The position numbers and the translations under genes were made by a program. Of a stretch of 64,000 nt of DNA, positions 1 to 9,474 are shown in pieces (within the stretch, counting starts at the first letter, position 1; the number at the start of each line of letters is the position of its first letter). Source of the DNA: DATFKA01 sp042095835 (GTDB taxonomy: Bacteria > Bacteroidota > Bacteroidia > Chitinophagales > Saprospiraceae); NCBI GenBank assembly GCA_042095835.1, contig JBELML010000012.1:18315-82314 (forward strand). The letters run 5' to 3'. The notes beneath the pieces were generated by a model. It was not told the origin of the DNA. It worked only from the letters and a program-made list of their open reading frames with translations, and did not search any database.

Positions 1-305
1 AAGTAATCTTAGAATTAACCCATACTGCGCCAACAGATAAAATTATTGTTACTCACGGTACGGATACGCTTTTGGCGACCGCCCAATATTTGGCCGAACA
101 TTTAGAGAATACTCAAAAAGTAGTGGTATTAACGGGGGCCATGCGTCCAGAGCGATTTGCTAATTCTGATGCGCCTATCCACCTGGGAATGGCTATAGCG
201 GCTGTGCAAATACTTCAACCTGGAATCTATGTTGCCATGCAGGGTTGCCTCGGTCACTGGGACGCTATATCCAGAGATCAGGAGGGGAGGTTTTACCTTG
301 GTTAA
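1..305 (+). CDS. Short asparaginase-domain protein, 5' end outside window
   Basis: Open from the left edge in the frame starting at base 3 and ending at TAA 303-305. The residues VTHGTDTL and VVLTGAMRP are the second nucleophile region and the following strand of the asparaginase/glutaminase N-terminal fold. The chain ends about 45 residues after GAMRP (AMQGCLGHWDA...). That matches the short single-domain asparaginase-like proteins of roughly 160 residues rather than full AnsA/AnsB, so the C-terminus is probably natural and only the N-terminus is missing. Activity cannot be judged because the first catalytic Thr lies outside the window. It converges on the TonB receptor gene with an 8 bp gap. 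Confidence 0.8.
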   Translation, partial: VILELTHTAPTDKIIVTHGTDTLLATAQYLAEHLENTQKVVVLTGAMRPERFANSDAPIHLGMAIAAVQILQPGIYVAMQGCLGHWDAISRDQEGRFYLG

Positions 306-313
306 AAGAAATA

Positions 314-2827
314 TTAAAACTCTCGAGTACCAAACTCACTTTTGGGTAAGACTACTTTTTTATTGGAGCTATTGAGTTGGTAGCTAAGACTTAGTTGTAG
401 GATGTCTACTTCATAAACATAGTTGGTTGTGGTGAAAAAAGTAGACCGTTCGGTCGTAATGCGCTGCTCATTGGCTGCCCAAAGTCCCATGTCAATATTC
501 AGCCATTGTAGGTTAAGGCTTAGTTTTTTATCCAGGAAGGTTTTTTTGATGCTTAAGGATGGATTGTAAAAAGCGGAGTCTTCTCCTTGAGCAGTCACCC
601 TTCTTGATAAATAATTGAAAGCTGCTTGTGCCGAAAAAGTGGGCGTGAATTGATAATTACTACTCCAATTAATCGAGTAAATCGTATTAGAAGTATTGAT
701 GGTTTCCTCGAAGAGCTGCCCTTTGATTTGGTAATTGTAAATATTTCCTCCCAAGTAAAAACGCCAATTGGCACTAGGATAGAGTGTAAGAGCAAGTTCA
801 AAACCTAAGGCATTGGCATCGCCAGCATTGGTATAGATTCTATTCAAGATCGTATCATTGAATACAGTATTGACCCGATTAATGACGTTCTCTACGTGCC
901 GATAATAGGTCGTCGCGCTCAAAGAATGATCGCCCCAAGTTTTGACCACACCAAGCTCTACATTATCGATATACTCAGGTAATAATTCGGCATCGCCCTG
1001 CTCTAAAGTCTCCGAATGTTCTCGCTCTGGGAAAGGCGTCATTTTGAAAGTAGTCGTACGTTCGATACGTCGGTTGTAGCCTATTTTGGCCTGCCAATTG
1101 GGACTAAGCTCATACCCAAAATTAAGAGATGGGAATAGGTTCCATTGATCCAAGCGATAGCTTTCGGCGGGGCGTGCAATCTCCACTTTACGGTCAAAAT
1201 ATTCTAACCTCAGACCAATATTATACGCCCATTTACCTTTAAGACCAGAAAGCTGCGTATAACCAGCATGAATACTCCGTTCTAGATCTATCTGATTGGT
1301 AAATAGTGGGTTTTCGATCCATACATTATTTGCTAAGTCTCTATCAAAATAGTCGAAATCACCTGGATGACTCAAGTACCTAAAAAGATACCCACTTTCC
1401 CATTTAGCTTCTCCCAAAGTCTGTTCGTAGTCAACTTGAAAGCGAAAGCCATCCAAGGGGTTGTCATTGGTGTTGAATTGCAGCTGTAAAATTTCGATGG
1501 TATTGGGAAAACTTAAGCTGGCATTGTCGGTAGGTCCACCCAACACCGTGTGCTCATAAAGGCTAGATATTTTAAGCACAGAAAGTGGATTGATTTGGTA
1601 GCGATAATCAAATGAGCCGATAATATAATCTCCTCGTCGCACCCGCAAATTCTCATTAAAATAGGTGATACTATTGAGAACGGGAGCATCTCGAAAAACT
1701 ACATCAAAATCCAGGAATTGGTCGTAGTAAAATCCTGCACCACGATATCGATCTTGAGGAATGGAAGAACGTTGCTGGTTCTGGTACAGGATGTCGGCAG
1801 TCCTTTCTTTGGTTCTTTTTCCAGCATAAAGACCAACAGCAAAGTTGTGTTGAGGGTGAGCCTGGTATTGGACCGCTAAACGACCAGAATAGTTCTCCTC
1901 ATCAAAGCTACGTTCTCCATCCGAGGGAAACTCCGTCAAGACCTCATTGAGGTAGGTATTGACATAACCCTCTCTTCTTCCGGAGATGTCATATCTACGA
2001 TAATCTGCGCCCAAGGAAAGGTCCCATTTTCCTTTTTTTAGGCTATAGGTGAGATCGCCGCCAAATCGAGGTGTTGAGTTTTGATTATCGTAAGCTTCGA
2101 TGCTTGGGAGTCCAAACAGTGTGTTTACAATAAGTAATTGGCCTTCGTTGTTTACTGCTTTAGTTTTGATATTGATAATGCCTGCATTGCCGTCGGGATC
2201 AAATTTGGCTGATGGGGTAGTGACGATTTCGATGTCATCAATAGCATTGGCGGGTATCTGTTGTAGAAATAAACTAGGATTACCTTGGATGGGCCTTCCA
2301 TTAATCATGACTAAAAAACCACTGGCTCCCCGCACACTTATTTCGCCTAGAGCATTCCTACTTACGGAAGGTAAATTGCTGAGTACATCATTAGCGGTGC
2401 CGCCTTGAGCGTTTTGAAATTGTTGGGCGTCAAAGCTTTGTTTATCTAGCTGGAAGCTTGAGGTGATACTTCGCCCACTCACTTCAATTTCTGCTAAGCT
2501 TTCGGCGCTCAGACCAAGTCCGATTATTCCAAAATTCGACCGCTCCTTGGCTAAGAAAACCGAAGAAGTGAAAACCTCAAAACCTAGGAACTGAACCTCT
2601 AAAAAGATGGAATCCCCAAGAACCTCTAATTCGAAATAACCCTCTAAATCACTTATTGTACCGGCAATTAGGCTAGAATCGATGGCTTGATAAGCAGACA
2701 CTGTTGCGTATTCTAGAGGAGTGTTGCTCTCTTTTTCAACGACTTGCCCAACTAGCTGGTAGCTATTCTGGGCTAGTAAATGAGTAAATAGGAAACAGAC
2801 AATCAGTGTGCAATAGCTTCGTTTCAT
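314..2827 (-). CDS. TonB-dependent outer-membrane beta-barrel receptor
   Basis: 837 residues. Residues 1-19 form a Sec signal peptide ending LLAQ. A carboxypeptidase-regulatory-like beta-sandwich follows (about 25-105, with the typical GQVVEKESNTPLEYATV and GTISDLEGYFEL). Next is a TonB plug (about 120-230, with LSNLPSVSRNALGEISVRG and GRPIQG), and then an outer-membrane barrel of the OMP_b-brl_3 type rich in alternating aromatic strands. Family members move a ligand across the outer membrane using TonB energy; the ligand here is unknown. It stands alone, with a LytS/LytTR pair starting 240 bp away on the opposite strand. No SusD partner is present, so this is probably not a classical polysaccharide-utilisation receptor. 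Confidence 0.9.
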   Translation of the reverse strand: MKRSYCTLIVCFLFTHLLAQNSYQLVGQVVEKESNTPLEYATVSAYQAIDSSLIAGTISDLEGYFELEVLGDSIFLEVQFLGFEVFTSSVFLAKERSNFGIIGLGLSAESLAEIEVSGRSITSSFQLDKQSFDAQQFQNAQGGTANDVLSNLPSVSRNALGEISVRGASGFLVMINGRPIQGNPSLFLQQIPANAIDDIEIVTTPSAKFDPDGNAGIINIKTKAVNNEGQLLIVNTLFGLPSIEAYDNQNSTPRFGGDLTYSLKKGKWDLSLGADYRRYDISGRREGYVNTYLNEVLTEFPSDGERSFDEENYSGRLAVQYQAHPQHNFAVGLYAGKRTKERTADILYQNQQRSSIPQDRYRGAGFYYDQFLDFDVVFRDAPVLNSITYFNENLRVRRGDYIIGSFDYRYQINPLSVLKISSLYEHTVLGGPTDNASLSFPNTIEILQLQFNTNDNPLDGFRFQVDYEQTLGEAKWESGYLFRYLSHPGDFDYFDRDLANNVWIENPLFTNQIDLERSIHAGYTQLSGLKGKWAYNIGLRLEYFDRKVEIARPAESYRLDQWNLFPSLNFGYELSPNWQAKIGYNRRIERTTTFKMTPFPEREHSETLEQGDAELLPEYIDNVELGVVKTWGDHSLSATTYYRHVENVINRVNTVFNDTILNRIYTNAGDANALGFELALTLYPSANWRFYLGGNIYNYQIKGQLFEETINTSNTIYSINWSSNYQFTPTFSAQAAFNYLSRRVTAQGEDSAFYNPSLSIKKTFLDKKLSLNLQWLNIDMGLWAANEQRITTERSTFFTTTNYVYEVDILQLSLSYQLNSSNKKVVLPKSEFGTREF

Positions 2828-3067
2828 TCCATTTGGATTAGTACTTTTAAAGGTAGACTTTGAAAGCTTGGCTTAAAAGTATTCCCTATTAAATAATTGA
2901 TTTTTGGAATAAATTTCGGGATGATCTCAAGCTTTCATGCCTTTTACCTACCATTTTGAATGGTATTGCAGCTTATGAATAACTACTTAAACGGCCGCTT
3001 GTTGAAGAAAATAGGACACTGAACAAAAAAACAGCTCAATTCCTGTATTTCTTTGTAAAATTAGGTG

Positions 3068-4108
3068 ATGATTGATAATACTACATTTAAACGCTATGCC
3101 ATCATAGGTCAGTTGGGCTTCGTCCTGATTTTCCTGCTGATCAATTATATAGAGAATGTTGATTATTACCCCAATGGAGAAGCGCTGGTCTACGCCCTCA
3201 ATTATACCTTTATGATTGGAGCGGTGGCCTACTTGCATTACTTTTTTATACTCCCCATATATTTGAAAGGTCGTTTGTGGTTGTATCTATTGCTTTTCTT
3301 GCTCACGATGACCAGTTTTATTGCCTTATATTATATCGTTGATTACCTTTTACCCTTTGAGTATAACTACGACGATGAGGATACTTTATTGACTTTTGAC
3401 GCCATTGTATATGATTACCTCTTACTCATTTTGACATCAGCCTATTCAAGTCTGTATTATTTTGTAGAACAATGGATGAAAAATACAACTACTCATAGCG
3501 AACTACGCAATGAAAAGCTTCAGGCAGAACTCAATTTTCTCAAATCTCAAATCAATCCCCATTTTCTTTTTAATACACTCAACAACATTTATTCCTATGT
3601 CCAAACAGGGAATGAGAAGTCGGGGCCTATGCTGGAGCACTTATCCTCCATACTCCGTTTCATGGTCTACGATTGTGGTGAGAATAGAGTGGAGTTGCAT
3701 AAAGAAATCACGGCTATTGAAGATTTATTAGACATCCTTCGGATGAAGAACTCCGCTCAAAAGCATATTGTTTTTCAACACCATGGAGTAAAAGGTTTTC
3801 ATTTGATTGCACCGCTTATCTTGGTGAATATTGTAGAAAATGCTTGTAAACATAGCAATGTCATCCATGATTCTGAGGGTTTTTTAAAAGTTGATATTCT
3901 AGTGAATCAGGATGATGAATGCCAATTCCATATCTCCAACTCCTTTAAACCTAAGCCATCGAAGGTGGTGGAAAATGCGGGACTGGGTTTAATGAATATC
4001 AAAAAAAGATTGGCTCTGCAATATGATGAGCATTACACAATGCTTGAAGAAATACAGGATAATATTTACTCCTTAAAGCTATCATTGCCTTTGGAGCGAA
4101 AAACTTGA
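3068..4108 (+). CDS. LytS/YehU-type sensor histidine kinase
   Basis: 346 residues from ATG 3068; an in-frame GTG at 3065 is less likely. Four predicted membrane helices occupy about residues 10-135. A His_kinase domain follows with the H-box QINPHFLFNTLNN (phospho-accepting His about 165), and then an HATPase_c-like region with NIVENACKH (N-box) and GLGLMNIKKRL (G-box). There is no separate sensory domain, so the membrane part probably senses the signal. A LytTR response regulator starts 39 bp downstream and is the obvious partner. Confidence 0.92.
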   Translation: MIDNTTFKRYAIIGQLGFVLIFLLINYIENVDYYPNGEALVYALNYTFMIGAVAYLHYFFILPIYLKGRLWLYLLLFLLTMTSFIALYYIVDYLLPFEYNYDDEDTLLTFDAIVYDYLLLILTSAYSSLYYFVEQWMKNTTTHSELRNEKLQAELNFLKSQINPHFLFNTLNNIYSYVQTGNEKSGPMLEHLSSILRFMVYDCGENRVELHKEITAIEDLLDILRMKNSAQKHIVFQHHGVKGFHLIAPLILVNIVENACKHSNVIHDSEGFLKVDILVNQDDECQFHISNSFKPKPSKVVENAGLGLMNIKKRLALQYDEHYTMLEEIQDNIYSLKLSLPLERKT

Positions 4109-4147
4109 TTAGCTTCCTTATTGATTCTTGACAAATAAGCTGAATAC

Positions 4148-4879
4148 ATGAATTATAAAGTACAAATAGTCGATGACGAAGAACCCGCAAGAGAACTTCT
4201 CCTTGCCTATGCTGGCCGCCTAGCTGAATTGGAAGTCGTGAGTGTAGAGACCAACGCCTTGGCTGCAAAGAAATGGATGGAACAGCACCCTGTCGATATT
4301 CTCCTCACAGATATTCATATGGAAGATTTAACAGGTATTGACCTTGTCAAGTTATTGAAAGATCCTCCCATTGTGATTTTTACCACGGCTTATTCAGAGT
4401 ATGCCCTGGAAGGATATGAATTAGATGTAGCCGATTATCTAGTGAAACCCATTTCCTTTCTTCGCTTTTCAAAAGCTATAGATAAGGCCAAGGAATTAAT
4501 AGATTTCCAAAGGACCAAGAAGGAAGGCCTCTTAGCAAGCGCCCAAACTGACCAAAAAGACTTCTTTTTTGTACGCACCAATCGCAAGATGGTCAAGGTG
4601 AAATATCAAGAAATCTTATTTGTAGAAAGCTATGGAGAGTATGTGAAAATCTATACCAGTGACGATGTATTTTTGGCACTACAAAGGACGAGTTTTATGG
4701 AAGCAATGCTGCCGGATTCAGACTTTATCCGCATCCATCGCTCCCATATAATCAACCTCAATTACATCCAGGAAATAGATGGTAACACAGTGATCCTGGA
4801 AGGCAAGCATCGATTGACAGTAAGTAAAAGACAAAAAGACAATTTTATGAAAACCATTCAGGATCGCGGAGTGATTTAA
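4148..4879 (+). CDS. LytTR-family response regulator
   Basis: 243 residues. An N-terminal receiver domain spans about 1-120, with acidic DDEE near the start, phospho-acceptor Asp55 in LLTDIHM, and the conserved Lys in DYLVKPIS. A LytTR DNA-binding domain spans about 140-240 (FFVRTNRKMVKVKYQEILFV, then RIHRSHIINL). It is the likely cognate regulator of the upstream membrane kinase and probably forms an operon with it. Targets cannot be read from the sequence; the divergent TonB receptor gene to the left is one candidate by position only. Confidence 0.94.
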   Translation: MNYKVQIVDDEEPARELLLAYAGRLAELEVVSVETNALAAKKWMEQHPVDILLTDIHMEDLTGIDLVKLLKDPPIVIFTTAYSEYALEGYELDVADYLVKPISFLRFSKAIDKAKELIDFQRTKKEGLLASAQTDQKDFFFVRTNRKMVKVKYQEILFVESYGEYVKIYTSDDVFLALQRTSFMEAMLPDSDFIRIHRSHIINLNYIQEIDGNTVILEGKHRLTVSKRQKDNFMKTIQDRGVI

Positions 4880-4891
4880 AATCTACTAAAG

Positions 4892-4911
4892 AAAGCGCCT
4901 TGGAGCGCTTT
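4892..4911. terminator. Bidirectional hairpin terminator candidate
   Basis: A 7 bp perfect inverted repeat (AAAGCGC / GCGCTTT) with a 6 nt loop sits between the convergent LytTR gene and the HIT gene. The A/T run on each side is short, so it is a modest candidate. Confidence 0.4.
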
Positions 4912-4917
4912 ACCAGC

Positions 4918-5325
4918 TTAGTTGATGGTCACACTCTCCAACATCTTATCAAAATCTACCCGCCATTCGCGGTGGGTACGCCAGACAATATCTAAGTTGT
5001 CGCCATGATGTCGCGGTACGATGTGGAAATGCAAATGGAAAACCGTCTGCTGTGCTGCAGCTCCACTATTACTGATGATTTGAATATCCTCCAAACCCAA
5101 ATGTTCTTTATAATAGGTAGATACCTTTTTCACGGTAGCAATTAAATCTTGCAAATCGGCTTCTTCAATGTCAAAGATATCTTGATAGTGTTTTTTAGGA
5201 ATAACCAAAGTATGATAGCGACTTACAGGGTTGATATCTAAATAGGCATAAGTGCTTTCGTTTTCATAAATTGTCCAGGAAGGAGCTTCTCCTTTGGCGA
5301 CCTTACAGAAAATACAGTTTTGCAT
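4918..5325 (-). CDS. HIT-family nucleotide hydrolase
   Basis: 135 residues. The histidine triad HLHFHIVP lies near residue 100, and the N-terminal CIFCKVAKGE is typical of the Hint/HINT-like bacterial HIT proteins. Its length matches the family (110-145). These enzymes hydrolyse phosphoramidate or adenylated substrates such as AMP-lysine; the exact substrate is unknown. It is transcribed alone, converging with the LytTR gene. Confidence 0.94.
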   Translation of the reverse strand: MQNCIFCKVAKGEAPSWTIYENESTYAYLDINPVSRYHTLVIPKKHYQDIFDIEEADLQDLIATVKKVSTYYKEHLGLEDIQIISNSGAAAQQTVFHLHFHIVPRHHGDNLDIVWRTHREWRVDFDKMLESVTIN

Positions 5326-5467
5326 GATTTTTAATTTAGGGTGATAAAGAAGGTAGAAAGTACCTTATGATTAATCTAAAAATCTATTTTTTACTAGAAT
5401 AGTTCCATCCTGCAAAACTAATACCCTGGAAAAAGAATTTACAAAAGAAAACAATTAACCATCAACT

Positions 5468-6130
5468 ATGAACTACATGGACCAAAATACGGGGAACGTC
5501 ATGTTTCCTGTTTTTCTAAAACTACACCAACTCAATATGCTGCTTGTCGGTGGTGGTAATGTTGGTTTAGAAAAGTTAGAAGCTGTTCTAAAAAGCGCAC
5601 CCTTAGCTACCGTAACAGTAGTGGCAGGAGAGATACGGAGAGAAGAACTCTGGGATTTAGAAAAGCACCATCCCAATGTAGATATTAAAGTTCGAGACTT
5701 TGAGCCCTCAGATTTAGATGGACGAGATTTGGTGATTTGTGCTACGGATAGTTATGAGCTACACAAAGAAATTAAAGAGATGGCTGAAGCGCGGCATCTG
5801 CTGACCAATGTAGCGGATACTCCCGACTTATGTGATTTCTACCTATGTTCTATCGTGAAAAGAGGCGACATGAAGATTGGTGTATCCACCAATGGAAAAT
5901 CTCCCACTCTAGCTAAGCGTATGCGCCAATACCTAACAGCAACCCTGCCCGAGACAGATGATGTCCAATTATTACTGGATAATTTAAAAGCAGTTCGGGA
6001 TAAATTAGGAGGGGACTTCGAGTATAAAGTCAATAAACTCAATGAGATTACGGCCTCTTGGTTGGAGGATAGTGAGAAAAGCCAAGTCGCCACCAAAAAG
6101 AGCTTTTGGCAACGACTTGGCTTGAAATAG
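5468..6130 (+). CDS. Siroheme synthase N-domain protein (precorrin-2 dehydrogenase/ferrochelatase)
   Basis: 220 residues. It has a Rossmann nucleotide-binding loop LLVGGGNVGLEKLEAVL (about 20-36) and the family segment VICATDSYELHKEI, followed by CDFYLCSIVKRGDMKIGVST and NGKSPTLAKRMR. These match the CysG N-terminal/Met8 bifunctional enzymes, which oxidise precorrin-2 and insert iron to make siroheme for sulfite or nitrite reductase. No CysG methyltransferase half is attached and no sulfate-assimilation genes are adjacent. The start ATG 5468 is followed by a second in-frame ATG at 5477. It ends 2 bp from the convergent SPOR-protein gene. Confidence 0.88.
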   Translation: MNYMDQNTGNVMFPVFLKLHQLNMLLVGGGNVGLEKLEAVLKSAPLATVTVVAGEIRREELWDLEKHHPNVDIKVRDFEPSDLDGRDLVICATDSYELHKEIKEMAEARHLLTNVADTPDLCDFYLCSIVKRGDMKIGVSTNGKSPTLAKRMRQYLTATLPETDDVQLLLDNLKAVRDKLGGDFEYKVNKLNEITASWLEDSEKSQVATKKSFWQRLGLK

Positions 6131-6132
6131 CT

Positions 6133-8568
6133 TTATAAACGTTGTAGCTGACCATTATTGTCAAAAACAATGAAAGCGGTTGGAAAACCATTTCTTTTCA
6201 CTGTAGTCAAGGCCTGCTGTGCTGCAGATTGTGTTTGAAAACCACCTAATAATTTGATGGTTAAATCACCTCTTTTTCTATCTTCTATCGTTCCTAGGTT
6301 CGCAATGGATGATCCATCAAACCAACGAGTATTCCGCAAGGCGGCTAATTGGATTTTGTAGTTGCCACCACTAGCTCCTGGGTTGGCCGTTCCACTACCT
6401 GCTTGAGTACCTGTACCTGGATTGGGCCTTGTCACTGGTGGTGTTGTACTTCCTCCACTGCTATTGCCGCCAATCACTACACCATCTTCTGCCACGATAT
6501 AAGCGTCGCGGTATCCTCTGTTGCGCACGGAGCCAAGAAAACGCTGCGCGGCCGCTCTATCGGGGAATACACCATACCTGACTTTATAGGTGCCGCCAGA
6601 TTGTTTCACATAGACATCTCCTCCATTCAAAGTGCTAAGGTTATCGTATCTAGAGAGTGGTGGATTTTTACTTAATGCCCCTAATTGTATAGAGAATCCA
6701 GCCTGACTAACTCCTGTTCCCGGTGGTTGAGGAGGTGTGGGATTAGGTCCTGGATCAGTATCGTCCACAAAAGTAGAAGGGTAGAGGGACAAGACCCCTA
6801 AACCATCGCGGGTCAGGTTAAAAGTATTCACATTGCGTCGTACCTCACGGTAGCCCGCACCGGAGTAAATTAAAATATAAGTAGCATTGGGCTGTAAACC
6901 TAGCCTGAAAGTACCATTTTGGTCGGTGGTCACCTGGTCGGTACTACCTGTCTCCAAATTTCGTGCGGTAACCCTAATCCCTGGAATAGGTTGCTGGGTG
7001 GTATAACTTACAATCTGGCCATAATATTCCTGTCCTTCTCTGGTCAGAGGGATTTCAAGATCAGTGGCATTGATAAGGTTCGAAGAGTTCAAAGCATATC
7101 TTTTGCTTCCATAGCCTGGACTAGTGACAATCACATCACAATCGATATTGAAGGGTATGGGAAAGGAATATACCCCACGAGAGTCGGCAACTGCTCTGGT
7201 ATTTCCACCTTCTAAATTTAGATTACAAGCAGAAAAATCGAGGTTGGCAAAGGATACCGGCGAGCCATTAGCGGCATCTACTACTCTAATGATGACCGAA
7301 CTAGTGCTAGCTTTACTCACTTTATAAATATCTTCTGCACCTCTTCCACCTGGGCGATTAGAAGTAAGGTATCCGGCATTTTTAAAGGGATCAAAGATAA
7401 AGCCATAATCATCTCTTGGAGAATTGATGGGCTTACCTGCATTGTTCACCTCTGCCCACTGGCCACTCCGCTCGGTAGCTTTAAAGACATCATAACCTCC
7501 ATATCCAAAATGATAATTAGAGGAGAAGTACAAGTCGGTACCGTCAAAAAATGGTGAAATTTCATCTCCAGCACTATTGACTACAGGCCCTAAATTGATG
7601 GGGACAGACCAGGTTTCTCCTTCTTTGTAGGAAATATAAAGATCATAGCCACCGTATCCACCTTCTCGATCAGAGGCGAAAAACATCGCGCTGCCATCAG
7701 GTGTAAAACTAGGATAGCCCGTTTTGCTATTGCGATCATTATGGACAAAGGCTTTCTCATTGAACCAGGTGCCGTTGGCTCCCATGTCAGCTACATATAA
7801 AACCAACTCATTTCCTTTGCCAGGATCTTGTCTGATACCGCTGATAAAATCGTTATTGGTAAAAGCAATTATCTCGCCCTGTGCAGTGAAGGAAGTTGGT
7901 CCTTCGCCTCTAGTACTTGCTGTGCCTTTTAGAAAACGAGGAGGCTGGAGATAGCCATCGATGCCCTCAGTAGCTAAAAATAATTGATTTTTGGCCTGGC
8001 CATCCCAGTTGTAACTTGCTCTTTGCACATCAGTACGACCAGAGGAGAAAACAACATTATCGAGGTAAAAGGCAGCCCCAAAATCAGCAGCTGAACTATT
8101 GATACGCTCGTTAGTTACAGAGAAATCCGTATCCAAGTTATCCGGGTTTACAGCAAAGTCGCAGGAAGAGGCAAAATGATTACCCACGCTTGGATTGCGT
8201 CCGGCATAAACTTGAAAAACTTGTTTGGCTTGATCATACCTACCTAGGGCTTTGAGGGTTTGCCCAAAAGCAAGGATATGTTTGTCCTCTAGTCGGGCTA
8301 CATTCTGCATAGCTAGGGCATATTTATCAGCTGCTTCTTCCATCTGGTTGAGTTCTCTTAGAGACGCCGCAAGATAAGCCAGGGCCTCTTCTTCGTTGGG
8401 TCTACGGTCTATGGCTCTTTGTAGGGTTTCAATGGCGGTAGAGTAGGCTCGGGTTTCGTACTGGGTGATGCCTTCTCTGATGAGTCGCCGAACCGATTGG
8501 GCTGATAGAGAAGTCGCTCCTAGTAATAGAAATAGGAGGAGTGTGTAGGTTCTCTGTTTGTTAATCAT
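6133..8568 (-). CDS. PorE-like TPR/beta-propeller protein with two SPOR domains
   Basis: 811 residues. In order: signal peptide (about 1-23, ending LSAQS); TPR repeats (about 25-150); a PD40/WD40-like beta-propeller (about 160-420, with repeated PSFTPDGSAMFFASDREGG and DLYFSSNYHFGYGGYDVF); two carboxypeptidase-regulatory-like sandwiches (about 425-600); a Pro/Gly linker; SPOR domain one (about 620-700, FSIQLGAL...); a Ser/Gly/Thr linker; and SPOR domain two (about 735-808, YKIQLAAL...). The first four elements are the layout of the T9SS/gliding component PorE. That family normally ends in an OmpA peptidoglycan-binding domain; here two SPOR domains, which bind denuded peptidoglycan, take its place. 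The likely role is periplasmic scaffolding at the cell wall. Confidence 0.85.
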   Translation of the reverse strand: MINKQRTYTLLLFLLLGATSLSAQSVRRLIREGITQYETRAYSTAIETLQRAIDRRPNEEEALAYLAASLRELNQMEEAADKYALAMQNVARLEDKHILAFGQTLKALGRYDQAKQVFQVYAGRNPSVGNHFASSCDFAVNPDNLDTDFSVTNERINSSAADFGAAFYLDNVVFSSGRTDVQRASYNWDGQAKNQLFLATEGIDGYLQPPRFLKGTASTRGEGPTSFTAQGEIIAFTNNDFISGIRQDPGKGNELVLYVADMGANGTWFNEKAFVHNDRNSKTGYPSFTPDGSAMFFASDREGGYGGYDLYISYKEGETWSVPINLGPVVNSAGDEISPFFDGTDLYFSSNYHFGYGGYDVFKATERSGQWAEVNNAGKPINSPRDDYGFIFDPFKNAGYLTSNRPGGRGAEDIYKVSKASTSSVIIRVVDAANGSPVSFANLDFSACNLNLEGGNTRAVADSRGVYSFPIPFNIDCDVIVTSPGYGSKRYALNSSNLINATDLEIPLTREGQEYYGQIVSYTTQQPIPGIRVTARNLETGSTDQVTTDQNGTFRLGLQPNATYILIYSGAGYREVRRNVNTFNLTRDGLGVLSLYPSTFVDDTDPGPNPTPPQPPGTGVSQAGFSIQLGALSKNPPLSRYDNLSTLNGGDVYVKQSGGTYKVRYGVFPDRAAAQRFLGSVRNRGYRDAYIVAEDGVVIGGNSSGGSTTPPVTRPNPGTGTQAGSGTANPGASGGNYKIQLAALRNTRWFDGSSIANLGTIEDRKRGDLTIKLLGGFQTQSAAQQALTTVKRNGFPTAFIVFDNNGQLQRL

Positions 8569-8639
8569 TTTAATTTTTTTGAATCAGTATCAATAAAGAT
8601 TTAAATATAGTTTTTATTACTTTGTTTTCAAAAATAACC

Positions 8640-9467
8640 ATGCAAGTACACCTGACTGGAATCAACATCTATCCTATTAAATCCGTCAGCGGCATCAAAG
8701 TAGAAGAAGCAAGCCTAGAACCCAAAGGGCTCGCGTTGGACAGAAGATGGATGCTGGTAGACGAAGATGGGATGTTTCTCACGCAAAGGAATGATCCCAA
8801 AATGAGTCAAATCATCCTCGCTTTCAATGAGGAGAAAGATGGTCTAATCATTAGACATCGCAGCCAGAATTTAGGAGAAATACTGCTGCCAATTGCCCAG
8901 GATTTAGAGAAAGAAAAGGTAAAAGTGCAAGTATGGGATGATATTTGTGATGCGCAAGAACTTGGCCCTGAATTTGCTGCTTGGTTCTCAGAAGCTTTGC
9001 AAAGAAAGTGCCGACTCGTTTATATGCCCGATGAAAGCAAGCGTCCAGTCAACCAGAAATACGCTCTGCCCCAAGATGATGTCAGCTTTGCTGATGGATT
9101 TCCCTTCCTATTAGCCAACCAAGCCTCCTTAGAGGACCTTAATCAAAAACTAGAGCAGCCGATAAGCATGGATAGATTCCGCCCCAACTTTATCATAAAG
9201 GGTCTAGCTGCCTGGCAAGAAGATCAGTGGACCTCCTTTCGAATCGGAGCTATTCCATTTCGATCACTCAAGCCCTGTGCTAGATGCACCCTGCTGACAG
9301 TAGACCCCATTACTGGAGAAAAGGGAGTAGAGCCGCTCAAAACACTATCTTCTTTTAGAAAGCAGGGTAGAAAAGTGCTTTTTGGTATAAATGCCTGTTG
9401 GGATTATCCGCTTAAGCAAGAAGTAGCGATGAAACTGAAAGTAGGTGAGGTAGTATCATTTGAGTAG
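8640..9467 (+). CDS. MOSC-domain protein (YcbX/mARC-like)
   Basis: 275 residues from ATG 8640. An in-frame TTG at 8622 is a weaker start. The MOSC_N beta-barrel (about 1-115, GINIYPIKSVSGIKVE, GLALDRRWMLVD) is followed by the MOSC domain (about 125-275). KPCARCTL contains the Cys expected to bind molybdenum cofactor, and FRPNF is conserved in the YcbX/mARC group. These proteins reduce N-hydroxylated compounds with electrons from a ferredoxin or cytochrome b5 partner. No fused ferredoxin is present. The following ACT-domain gene starts 7 bp after its stop, suggesting cotranscription. Confidence 0.9.
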   Translation: MQVHLTGINIYPIKSVSGIKVEEASLEPKGLALDRRWMLVDEDGMFLTQRNDPKMSQIILAFNEEKDGLIIRHRSQNLGEILLPIAQDLEKEKVKVQVWDDICDAQELGPEFAAWFSEALQRKCRLVYMPDESKRPVNQKYALPQDDVSFADGFPFLLANQASLEDLNQKLEQPISMDRFRPNFIIKGLAAWQEDQWTSFRIGAIPFRSLKPCARCTLLTVDPITGEKGVEPLKTLSSFRKQGRKVLFGINACWDYPLKQEVAMKLKVGEVVSFE

Positions 9468-9474
9468 AATTATT

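Noticed and set aside
314..2827. SusC-type polysaccharide receptor
   Set aside because: No SusD gene follows, and the barrel is of the OMP_b-brl_3 type.
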